Source: Gammaproteobacteria bacterium
GTDB lineage: Bacteria > Pseudomonadota > Gammaproteobacteria > SZUA-140
Assembly: GCA_015491865.1 (NCBI GenBank)
Contig: WFVD01000016.1
Coordinates: forward strand, 1 to 51,985
Length of the DNA stretch: 51,985 nucleotides
Reading direction: 5' to 3'
Positions 25,182 through 33,215 of this stretch are shown here, one piece after another (position 1 is the stretch's first letter; the number at the start of each line of letters is the position of its first letter). Position numbers and translations under genes: made by a program. The notes beneath the pieces were generated by a model that saw only the letters and a list, made by a program, of their open reading frames with translations, was not told the origin of the DNA and searched no databases.

Positions 25182-26396
25182 ATGGTGAGCAATGTGAGCG
25201 GTGAGGCAGTCGTAGAGCCCCTGAGTACCCCCCCAAAAAAGCATCAGCAGCGGATTCCCGAATCTGTAGATCTCAGTGTTTTTGAGCCATTTAATGGTTT
25301 TACTGCTGAAATGCTTGCAACGATCGCGAGCAAGTCATCGGTGGAGCGCTTGCCCCCCGGGCGACGCATCTTCAACCAGGGCGATATGGATGGCAAGAGC
25401 GTTTTTCTGCTCTCTGGGCAGATTGCTTTGATTGCCGAAGGGCACCCTGCTATTACGATAAAGGCCGGTAGTAATGAGGCACTACAGCCGGTGGCTGAGA
25501 GTAGGCCACGTGAAGTGACGGCGCTTGCGAGAAGTAGCGTCACTCTGATGCTGGTGGCGACAGAGCTGCTTTATGAGATGACAAAGACAACCCCGATGGT
25601 CTCGGTGAGACGATCGCAGATAGAGGAGGGTAGCAAGGAGAGTCGTTCACGCGCAGCCCGAATTGAATGGGTGCTGAATTCGCCACTCTTTTTTCGTCTG
25701 CCCAGCCCCCATGTGCAGGTGCTGACGCGCCGCCTCGAAGAGATCTATGTTGAGGCAGGTCACATCGTGGTTAATGAGGGTGATGAGGGTGAGTATTATT
25801 ATGTGATTACCAAGGGCAGCTGCGTGGTGACCCGGACGATAAAGGGGACAGATAAAAAGAGCCGCCTGGCTGAACTTGGCATCGGTCGTGGTTTTGGCGA
25901 AGGGGCTTTGATTGGCGATATGCCACATAGCAGCACCGTTTCAATGCTGGAAGATGGGGCGCTGGTGCGTATCCCTAAATATGAATTTATGACGTTACTC
26001 GTGACCCCCTACATCAAGCGAGTCTCTTATGAACAGATGTTGATGATGCAGGATGAAGGGGCAGTGCTACTGGATGTGCGGATACACTCCGCCTTTGAGA
26101 AGATGAGCCTCCGTGGAAGCATCAATTTACCACTGGCCACTTTATGGAAAGCGGCATCCATCCTCGATAAAAGCAAAGAGTACATCGTCTGCTGTGATGT
26201 GGGTAAGCGCAGTACGATTGCGGCATTCCTAATGGCTCAGCAGGGGCTTAATGCGAGAATCCTGGAGGGTGGGCTAAGAAATCTCTATGAACAGCAGGAT
26301 GAAGGGGTGGTGGTCGTTCCTGATGCGGGGGGGGGTATCGACATGGAAAACGAGCTGCAACACGAGCTGGTAAAAGAGAACGAGCCCGATATTTAA
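25182..26396 (+). CDS. Two cyclic-nucleotide-binding-like domains fused to a rhodanese domain
   Basis: In this 404-residue soluble protein the first cNMP-like beta-roll covers about 35-145 and is degenerate. The second (about 168-280) has VVNEGDEGEYYYVITKG and the phosphate cassette FGEGALIGDMPHSSTV; the Glu is kept but the usual Arg is His249. A rhodanese domain (about 285-380) has LLDVR and the active-site loop CDVGKRS with Cys338. The Arg loss suggests a ligand other than cAMP or structural use. It probably links a sensed signal to sulfur transfer or redox; the function is not known. Confidence 0.82.
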   Translation: MVSNVSGEAVVEPLSTPPKKHQQRIPESVDLSVFEPFNGFTAEMLATIASKSSVERLPPGRRIFNQGDMDGKSVFLLSGQIALIAEGHPAITIKAGSNEALQPVAESRPREVTALARSSVTLMLVATELLYEMTKTTPMVSVRRSQIEEGSKESRSRAARIEWVLNSPLFFRLPSPHVQVLTRRLEEIYVEAGHIVVNEGDEGEYYYVITKGSCVVTRTIKGTDKKSRLAELGIGRGFGEGALIGDMPHSSTVSMLEDGALVRIPKYEFMTLLVTPYIKRVSYEQMLMMQDEGAVLLDVRIHSAFEKMSLRGSINLPLATLWKAASILDKSKEYIVCCDVGKRSTIAAFLMAQQGLNARILEGGLRNLYEQQDEGVVVVPDAGGGIDMENELQHELVKENEPDI

Positions 26397-26407
26397 CGAG
26401 GCAACGC

Positions 26408-26443
26408 CACCCCTGTTTCGCAGCGCGTTGCAACAGGGGGGTG
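26408..26443. terminator. Hairpin between convergent cNMP-rhodanese and sodB genes
   Basis: CACCCCTGTT (26408-26417) pairs with AACAGGGG..TG (26432-26443) with a two-G bulge. An alternative stem GCAACGC/GCGTTGC (26401-26407 with 26425-26431) overlaps it. No strong T-run follows, so termination activity is uncertain. Confidence 0.45.
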
Positions 26444-26493
26444 TAGTTTAATGCGACATAGAGGGCGCTGCGTTGCCCCGGTCCATATCCAGG

Positions 26494-27075
26494 CTATGAC
26501 TTGAAATTCTGCGCCACAAAGTCCCAGTTGACCAGTTTCCAGAACGCCTCAACATAGCCAGGTCGCGCATTGCGATAGTCGATGTAGTAGGCGTGTTCCC
26601 AGACATCGCAGGTGAGCAGCGCCGTCTGCCCCGAGGTCATTGGCGTGGCCGCATTGCTGGTGCTGACGAGAGCCAGCGAGCCGTCACTGTTCTTGACCAG
26701 CCAGCCCCAGCCTGAGCCAAAGGTGGTGATGGCGGTCTGACTAAACGCTGCCTTGAACTCATCAAAGGAGCCAAAGGCCTGGTTGATCGCATCCAGTAGC
26801 TCACCGTCTGGCTGGCCACCACCACTGGGGCTGAGACAGTTCCAGTAGAAGGTGTGGTTCCATATCTGCGCCGCGTTATTAAACATGCCACCACTGGACG
26901 ACATGATAATCTCTTCCAGCGACTTCGTTTCAAATGCCGTTCCCTTAATCAGGTTATTGAGGTTGGTGACATATGTCTGGTGATGTTTGCCGTGGTGGTA
27001 CTCAAGTGTCTCGGCTGAAATATGAGGCTCAAGCGCAGTTATCGCATAGGGCAGTTCGGGCAGTGTGTGGGCCAT
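26494..27075 (-). CDS. sodB: Iron superoxide dismutase
   Basis: This 193-residue cytoplasmic enzyme dismutates superoxide. The metal ligands are His27, His74, Asp157 and His161 ([13 protein letters not shown]), at the same numbers as E. coli SodB. Gln70 in AAQIWNH is the outer-sphere residue typical of the iron rather than the manganese form. It is divergent from the hydantoinase B gene. Confidence 0.95.
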   Translation of the reverse strand: MAHTLPELPYAITALEPHISAETLEYHHGKHHQTYVTNLNNLIKGTAFETKSLEEIIMSSSGGMFNNAAQIWNHTFYWNCLSPSGGGQPDGELLDAINQAFGSFDEFKAAFSQTAITTFGSGWGWLVKNSDGSLALVSTSNAATPMTSGQTALLTCDVWEHAYYIDYRNARPGYVEAFWKLVNWDFVAQNFKS

Positions 27076-27179
27076 GTCAGTCTCCTTCTGTTATCGATCT
27101 GGCATCTCAACGCTAGCGCTAAATGGCTTATAAAGCAATCGGATTCGCGCCGTCTGTCTGCTCTGATAAGATGGTCGGT

Positions 27180-28730
27180 ATGGATTCCATTTCGTTGACG
27201 ATCTTTGCCAGTCGCATCAATGCCATCTGTGAGGAGATGGGGGCCGTGCTGCAATCCACTGCACTTTCACCCAATATCAAAGATCGGCTCGACTTCTCCT
27301 GCGCGATATTTGATCACGCGGGTGAGTTGTGTGCGCAGGCAGCCCATATTCCGGTGCACCTTGGCAGCATGGCCTATGCGATGTCCACTATTGTGAGCAC
27401 ACTTCAGTGGCAGCCTGGCGATATGGTCGTGGTGAATGATCCCTATCTTGGTGGTACTCACCTGCCTGATGTGACGCTAATCGCACCGCTCTTTATCGGC
27501 GGCGAGCTAGTTGGCTTTGTCACCAATCGCGCGCACCATGCCGATATTGGTGCGACGACACCGGGTTCAATGCCGATCTCAACATCACTCGAAGAGGAGG
27601 GGGTGGTGATCCCGCCGACCTTTATCGTACGTGCCGGGGTGGTGGATGAGGCGATGTTATCAGCGATCACCCGGCAGAGTCGCAACCACTTTCAATCGTA
27701 TGGTGATTATTCGGCACAGCTCAGTGCTAACCGCTGCGGGGTGGCGCGACTTGAGGCGTTGGTTGAATTGATGGGCGTAGCGCCTTACCGAGCAGCGCTG
27801 GTGGCGCTAAATGACTATGCCGAGCGTCTTGCGCTCAGCACGCTTCGTCAGATTCCGGATGGTTGTTATCGCTTTCATGACCTTATGGATGATGACGGCA
27901 TGGGGCAGAAAGATATCCGCATAGCGCTATCGCTACATGCAGCGCAAGGGAAGATGCATCTCGACTTTAGCGGCACCGCAAAACAGGTTGCGGGCAATAT
28001 CAACTGCCCGTTGTCAGTGGCCGCCGCTGCTGTATTTTATGTTTTTCGCTGTTTGATGCCGGCGCACACCCCGGCCTGTGCCGGTAGTTTTCGCCCGATC
28101 ACTTTATCGATCCCGGCGGGGGCGCTGTTAAATGCCTCACGCCCAGCGGCAGTGGCAGCGGGGAATGTGGAAACCAGCACACGCACTGTTGATGTGGTGA
28201 TGGGAGCGTTGGCGCAGGCGATTCCCGATAAGATCCCAGCAGCCAGTCACGGTAGTATGAACAATGTTGCGATGGGTGGCTACGTTACATGTAGGGGAGA
28301 GCAGATCGCGTGGGATTACTACGAGACTATCGGGGGAGGCATGGGCGCAGGTTCGAGTGAAAATGGCCTTAGTGCGGTACAGACTCATATGACCAACACC
28401 CGCAACACTCCGATCGAAAGTCTGGAGATGCATTATCCGCTACGTTTAAGGCGTTATGCACTCCGTGATGAATCCGGCGGGGTGGGGCTGCATGGCGGGG
28501 GTGATGGCATCATCCGCGAATATGAGTTTCTCGCGGATACCACCGTGACACTGCTGACAGAGCGCCGTCGTCACGCGCCGTGGGGGCTTGCAGGTGGTGA
28601 GGCGGCAAGCCCGGGTCAGAACTATTTTGGTAATGAGGTGGTTGCACCGAAGTGCGCTATCAACGCACAGCCCGGCGATCGACTGGTCATCAAGACGCCG
28701 GGCGGTGGCGGCTGGGGGAGCGTAAAGTAA
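27180..28730 (+). CDS. hyuB: Hydantoinase B / oxoprolinase-type subunit
   Basis: This roughly 516-residue protein has the HyuB sequence: ICEEMGAVLQSTALSPNIKDRLDFSCAIFD, MVVVNDPYLGGTHLPDVTLIAP, NRAHHADIG and a glycine-rich C-terminal end TPGGGGWGS. HyuB normally works with HyuA in ATP-dependent opening of hydantoin or 5-oxoproline rings. No HyuA gene is next to it. The start at ATG 27180 fits homologues (MDSISLTIF); the frame is open to 27123 but those residues look non-native. Confidence 0.87.
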   Translation: MDSISLTIFASRINAICEEMGAVLQSTALSPNIKDRLDFSCAIFDHAGELCAQAAHIPVHLGSMAYAMSTIVSTLQWQPGDMVVVNDPYLGGTHLPDVTLIAPLFIGGELVGFVTNRAHHADIGATTPGSMPISTSLEEEGVVIPPTFIVRAGVVDEAMLSAITRQSRNHFQSYGDYSAQLSANRCGVARLEALVELMGVAPYRAALVALNDYAERLALSTLRQIPDGCYRFHDLMDDDGMGQKDIRIALSLHAAQGKMHLDFSGTAKQVAGNINCPLSVAAAAVFYVFRCLMPAHTPACAGSFRPITLSIPAGALLNASRPAAVAAGNVETSTRTVDVVMGALAQAIPDKIPAASHGSMNNVAMGGYVTCRGEQIAWDYYETIGGGMGAGSSENGLSAVQTHMTNTRNTPIESLEMHYPLRLRRYALRDESGGVGLHGGGDGIIREYEFLADTTVTLLTERRRHAPWGLAGGEAASPGQNYFGNEVVAPKCAINAQPGDRLVIKTPGGGGWGSVK

Positions 28731-28754
28731 CTGCAGCAGCGTAAAGTCTACCCG

Positions 28755-29048
28755 CTATTCATCGAGGTCCATCTGGTAGTGGTGAGTAATCTCTTCGCCT
28801 GCTTTGATGTTTTTCAGCGCAACCACTGTCAGATCATCGTAATAAGCTGCATTTGGCTTTGATGAGTGATTGATATATTTCATCTCGTTCTGAACCAGAA
28901 AGCCCTGCTTGTCGCTAATCCACAAAACATAATCACCGTTGCGTTTGGTTTTCTTTCCTTTAACGTTCCCGATCAACGTCCCTTTTTTGATGCGAGTGGT
29001 AGCGAAAAGCCCTTTGCCATGTATGGCGCTGTTGGCTACTTTATACAT
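28755..29048 (-). CDS. Small SET-domain protein
   Basis: This 97-residue protein consists almost only of a SET domain: IHGKGLFATTRIKKGTLIG at the start, YINHSSKPNA (the NHS motif of SAM and lysine-channel residues), and AGEEITHHY near the end. SET proteins methylate protein lysines; short bacterial ones have unknown targets. The ATG at 29048 is chosen; the open frame to a TTG at 29093 adds residues without homologous character. It converges on the hyuB gene. Confidence 0.8.
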   Translation of the reverse strand: MYKVANSAIHGKGLFATTRIKKGTLIGNVKGKKTKRNGDYVLWISDKQGFLVQNEMKYINHSSKPNAAYYDDLTVVALKNIKAGEEITHHYQMDLDE

Positions 29049-29178
29049 AGTTGTACCCAGCCTGAATGTGATTGAGAGAGGCCATTCTAACAAACTCCCT
29101 ATAACAGAAATAGTGAAGGGTTGTAGAAAAGCGTTGCAATCAACTCATCCAGGCTGAGGCTGTATCACAACTGCCGAA

Positions 29179-30261
29179 TCACTGCGCCGGTAATCGCGGT
29201 ATTGTGATTTCTACCGGGTCTCCGGTAAGCGCCCTCATAAACGCGACCAGAGCTTTTTTATCGCGGTCAGTTAACTCTAGCGAAGACTTCAGGTCCGTGC
29301 TGATTGTGCCAGCATTTTTAAAGCCACCGGTGTCGTAATGTTCGACCACTTCCTCCAGCGTATTATAAGCGCCGTTGTGCATATATGGTGCAGTGAGGGC
29401 GATATCCCGCAGGGTGGGGGTTTTGAATGCACCTTTGAGTGCCTCTTTTGGTTCGATGGCGTAGCGCCCTTCATTGGTAACGCCTTTCAGGCCGATATTA
29501 TGAAACTTGTCATCCGAGAAGTTGAAACCACTATGGCAGGCGTCGCAGTTGCCTTTGCCTTCAAATACTACGAAGCCCCAGGCTTCTTCTTTGGTGAGTG
29601 CCTTTGTGTCACCCTTTAACCAGCGGTCAAAATCAGATTCACTGGAGACGACGGTGCGTTCAAATGAAGCGATCGCCTTGCCAATCGAAGATGCTGAAAT
29701 ACCCTCTTCAGGGTAGGCGGCATTGAACATCTTAACGTACCCAGGAATCGCCTTAAGCTCGGCAACCAGCTCATCCAGTGGTTGGTTCATCTCACCAGCG
29801 GCCACAATCGGCCCCAGTGCCTGCTCCTCTAGCGTGGTTGCGCGCCCATCCCAGAACTGAAACTTCTGATAGGCGGTGTTGATGATGGTTGGGGTGGCCC
29901 GTCCTAGCACCTGCATGCCGTGACCGATCGCCGTGGGCTGGCCATCAGACCAGCCGAGTGCGGGGTTGTGGCAGGTGGCGCAGCTAATGAAGTTGGAACC
30001 TGACAGACGTGGATCAAAAAAGAGGTGTTTGCCCAGTTCAACGCGCTCGGGTGTGGTGGCATTATTATCTGTCTGAGGCACATCGTCGGGACGAGTATAA
30101 GTCACCAGGTCATCAAAGGTGGCTGTCATGTATTCACTTTCGTCTGGTTCCTGGCTGTTAGCAAATGCACTGCCGGCACCGAGCAACAGCGCGGTGGCGC
30201 TGATGAATGTTAATGCCAGTAATTTTGACCGTTTACCCCGTTGGATCTGACGCCGCTTCAT
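29179..30261 (-). CDS. Di-heme cytochrome c peroxidase (MauG/CcpA family)
   Basis: This 360-residue periplasmic enzyme has a signal peptide (to about residue 35, SAFA) and two c-type heme motifs, CATCHNP (94-100) and CDACHSG (239-245). LGKHLFFDPRLSGSN and FKTPTLRDIALTAPYMHNGAY are classic for bacterial cytochrome c peroxidases, which reduce hydrogen peroxide with electrons from small cytochromes. The cytochrome c4 at 20876 could supply electrons but is not linked by operon. Confidence 0.9.
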   Translation of the reverse strand: MKRRQIQRGKRSKLLALTFISATALLLGAGSAFANSQEPDESEYMTATFDDLVTYTRPDDVPQTDNNATTPERVELGKHLFFDPRLSGSNFISCATCHNPALGWSDGQPTAIGHGMQVLGRATPTIINTAYQKFQFWDGRATTLEEQALGPIVAAGEMNQPLDELVAELKAIPGYVKMFNAAYPEEGISASSIGKAIASFERTVVSSESDFDRWLKGDTKALTKEEAWGFVVFEGKGNCDACHSGFNFSDDKFHNIGLKGVTNEGRYAIEPKEALKGAFKTPTLRDIALTAPYMHNGAYNTLEEVVEHYDTGGFKNAGTISTDLKSSLELTDRDKKALVAFMRALTGDPVEITIPRLPAQ

Positions 30262-30433
30262 ATCCCTCTCCCCCTCATAGCAGTTTTAGTTAGATGGCGC
30301 ATCGCACCCCTCCCCAGAGATTGCTGAACACATCAGGAAGTGAATAACCTAGTATGGTCAGCACGATATAGCAAGCCCTGCAGCTGAGAAATCGCGGTAA
30401 AGCCCATGTGTCAAGTTTTAGTCATCGTTGATA

Positions 30434-31474
30434 TCAATAACCGATGACAGCACGACTATGTTTTCCCAGTATTTTTTTTCCAGCCCAGGCGGTGAGCACA
30501 CATAGAAAGAGGCTCGCACTCCCCCGTAGAAACCAGTTTCCCAGAGTGCCTTCAAACGTCTGATAGCCAAGCAAGACATTAAATGAGAAATAAAAATAGA
30601 CATGGAAAAAGAAAATAGTAAAGCTGATGCTGGCGAGATAATTTAAGGTTCGGTTGGAGAGGTTGGGGTATTTCATAAACAGCCCCATGATTAAGAAACA
30701 CAGAATTATCTTTTGTAGTAACAGCCAGTCAATGTAGCCGCGTGGAAATATAAACGGCACTGTTGTGTGATAGACGCCGTGGTAACTGTTTATCCCGATC
30801 TGTATGATTAAGATCCCCGCAAAGAGCGCGAAGACTATTCCCAGGTATCTTGTTAACAGGGGGTCAAATGTGGCCCTGTATTGGCAGGCCAGCATACCTG
30901 TCATGTAAATGGGAAGAAAAAATAGCGCATTTCGCAGAATATCCAGGTTTGGAAAGGGTTCACGATGAATGGCAAAAGAGAGCATGTAGAGCGGAATTAA
31001 AGTGAGGTATGAGACTGGGTTGCGTGAAATCCAGGCGAAAAGTGGTGCGCCAATAAAGAACAGCACGATCATGGGGATAAACCAGAGCGAGTAGTTAACG
31101 TGGGCGCCGCCAACCATGTAATACCAGAGTACCTGCATCGAGGTGTTCCATTCGGCTATTTGAGGGAAGGGCTGTGATGGATTGCTAAACCAGAAGGCGT
31201 AAATAATGGCGGGCAGGGAGACAATTATGTATGGAGAGATGACGTGATAGAATTTATTTTTTATATACTTCCCCCAGTGAAACTTCTCCAGTTTATACTG
31301 AAAAAGATAGCCTGCAACAAATACAAACATAATGGTGCCATTGGTCAGGATATCCTTTAAAGTGTTTAAGGTTTCGGTATTATTATCCCAGTCAAATTGA
31401 AAAAAGAGTGCGTGTCCAAAAACAATAAAGATAATCGCAATACCGCGTAGACTATGAATATGGGAAAGCTGCAT
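30434..31474 (-). CDS. Acyltransferase 3 family membrane protein
   Basis: This polytopic protein of about 346 residues starts MQLSHIHSLRGIAIIFIVFGHALFF, followed by TIMFVFVAGYLFQYK and about ten hydrophobic segments, as in fucose-4-O-acetylase-like acyltransferases. It lacks the SGNH extension. The ATG at 31474 is chosen because the longer frame begins with TTG (31651) and encodes a charged, non-membrane stretch. It lies apart from the polysaccharide locus, between a peroxidase and gnd, and its target is unknown. Confidence 0.82.
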   Translation of the reverse strand: MQLSHIHSLRGIAIIFIVFGHALFFQFDWDNNTETLNTLKDILTNGTIMFVFVAGYLFQYKLEKFHWGKYIKNKFYHVISPYIIVSLPAIIYAFWFSNPSQPFPQIAEWNTSMQVLWYYMVGGAHVNYSLWFIPMIVLFFIGAPLFAWISRNPVSYLTLIPLYMLSFAIHREPFPNLDILRNALFFLPIYMTGMLACQYRATFDPLLTRYLGIVFALFAGILIIQIGINSYHGVYHTTVPFIFPRGYIDWLLLQKIILCFLIMGLFMKYPNLSNRTLNYLASISFTIFFFHVYFYFSFNVLLGYQTFEGTLGNWFLRGSASLFLCVLTAWAGKKILGKHSRAVIGY

Positions 31475-31740
31475 CGATAACGGCCTGTTGATTGTTCGTA
31501 AAAGGCGTATATGTGCATCGGCAGAAACACTAATATCTATAGGGTAAACAGCTGACTTCGAATCGCTTTTTTCAAATTTCACGCAAGCTGAAAAGAGCGG
31601 CTGACGAAGGTAGTCTGACCTGTTTCTACTTCTGGTCTCGACTCCATTCAAGGCGTATGGTGTAAACTAGGCTACATAGATTGTTGTTCCCTTCAGTGGT
31701 TATAGCGGTGGTCTCATTAATCTCAGGTAAGGAAGGTTCA

Positions 31741-33162
31741 ATGGAAAAAGCAGATATCGGTCTCATCGGTCTGGCAGTCATGGGTCAGAACCTTGTTTTA
31801 AATATGGCGGATCACGGTTTTAAAGTTTCCGTCTATAACCGGTCCGCCCAGAAAACCTGTGACTTTCTTGCCGGTGAAGCCAAAGAGAAGTCAATTACTG
31901 GTGCAGATGGGATCAAGGCACTTTGTGACAGCCTCGCATCTCCACGGAAAGTGATGTTGATGGTAAAGGCGGGTCAGGTTGTTGATGACCTCATTGAGCA
32001 GCTTATACCGCACCTTGATGAAGGGGATGTAATTATTGATGGTGGTAACTCGCTCTTTTCTGATACGGAGCGAAGAACGAAAAGTTGTGAAGCGCAGGGC
32101 ATTCTGTTTCTGGGGGTGGGTGTTTCGGGTGGTGAGGAGGGAGCACGTCTGGGGCCATCTATTATGCCGGGTGGGAATAAAAAAGCGTGGGAACTGGTAA
32201 AAGATATTTTTCAGGCGATTGCGGCAAAGGTAGAAGGGGATGTCTGTTGTCAGTGGGTCGGTGAAGGGGGGGCTGGACACTATGTGAAGATGGTCCATAA
32301 TGGCATTGAATATGGTGATATGCAGTTGATCTGCGAAGCGTTTCACATTTTACGGGATACCCTTAAGCTGGATAGCGATGAGCTGGCTGATATTTTCAGT
32401 GAGTGGAATCGCGGTGACCTGAGCTCGTATCTGATAGAGATCACTGCGGATATCCTGAAGGTGAAGGAAAATGGAGAGTGGCTGGGCAACAAGATTCTGG
32501 ATACCGCCGGACAGAAGGGTACAGGCAAGTGGACCGGCATCAACGCGCTGGAGATGGGTGTACCATTAACACTGATTGGTGAGGCGGTTTTTGCGCGTTA
32601 CCTGTCGTCCCTGAAAGAGGTACGTGTTGAGGCATCACAGCTCTTTTCACCGCCGGTGCGCTGTGCTGGCATTGATAAAACAGCCTTTATCAATGCAGTG
32701 CGCGATGCGCTGTTTGCCTCAAAGATTATCTCTTATGCTCAGGGTTTTATGTTGATGCGAGAGGCGGCTGACCAGTATGGCTGGCGGCTCTCTTATGGCG
32801 ATATTGCGCTGATGTGGCGTGGTGGCTGTATTATACGCAGCCAGTTTCTGGGAGAGATTAAAACAGCCTACGACAACAACCCGGCACTGGAGAACCTGTT
32901 GTTAGATCATTATTTCAGGAGCGCAATTGTCAGGGCGCAGGATGGCTGGCGGCAAACGCTTGTGACCGCCGTTCAGGCGGGCGTACCCGTACCGGCAATG
33001 TCGTCAGCGCTATCTTTTTATGATGGCTTTCGTAGTGAAAAATTACCGGCTAATTTATTACAGGCGCAGCGCGACTATTTTGGCGCACACACCTATGAGC
33101 GAACCGACAGGCCGCGTGGGGAATTTTTCCATTCCGACTGGAAGGAGATGGTCAAGCAGTAG
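31741..33162 (+). CDS. gnd: 6-phosphogluconate dehydrogenase, decarboxylating
   Basis: This 473-residue enzyme of the oxidative pentose phosphate pathway yields ribulose 5-phosphate, CO2 and NADPH. The N-terminal Rossmann motif is IGLIGLAVMGQNLVLNMADHG; the substrate and catalytic regions include GVSGGEEGARLGPSIMPGG and GAGHYVKMVHNGIEYGDMQ, with the catalytic lysine in HYVKMVHN. GGAAGG lies seven bases before ATG 31741. The frame extends 60 bases upstream, but that part has no supporting ribosome site. Confidence 0.95.
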   Translation: MEKADIGLIGLAVMGQNLVLNMADHGFKVSVYNRSAQKTCDFLAGEAKEKSITGADGIKALCDSLASPRKVMLMVKAGQVVDDLIEQLIPHLDEGDVIIDGGNSLFSDTERRTKSCEAQGILFLGVGVSGGEEGARLGPSIMPGGNKKAWELVKDIFQAIAAKVEGDVCCQWVGEGGAGHYVKMVHNGIEYGDMQLICEAFHILRDTLKLDSDELADIFSEWNRGDLSSYLIEITADILKVKENGEWLGNKILDTAGQKGTGKWTGINALEMGVPLTLIGEAVFARYLSSLKEVRVEASQLFSPPVRCAGIDKTAFINAVRDALFASKIISYAQGFMLMREAADQYGWRLSYGDIALMWRGGCIIRSQFLGEIKTAYDNNPALENLLLDHYFRSAIVRAQDGWRQTLVTAVQAGVPVPAMSSALSFYDGFRSEKLPANLLQAQRDYFGAHTYERTDRPRGEFFHSDWKEMVKQ

Positions 33163-33215
33163 AAGATCGACCTCATGGGGGTGCCTTACGGCTGATGAAG
33201 TAGTGCTGTTTAGCG

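Noticed and set aside
24887-25236. Minus-strand open frames as an arginine leader peptide or gene
   Set aside because: No run of arginine codons, no convincing ribosome site and no family features.
30434-31651. Extended TTG start for the acyltransferase
   Set aside because: The extra 59 residues are charged and unlike the family; ATG 31474 begins at the conserved first helix.
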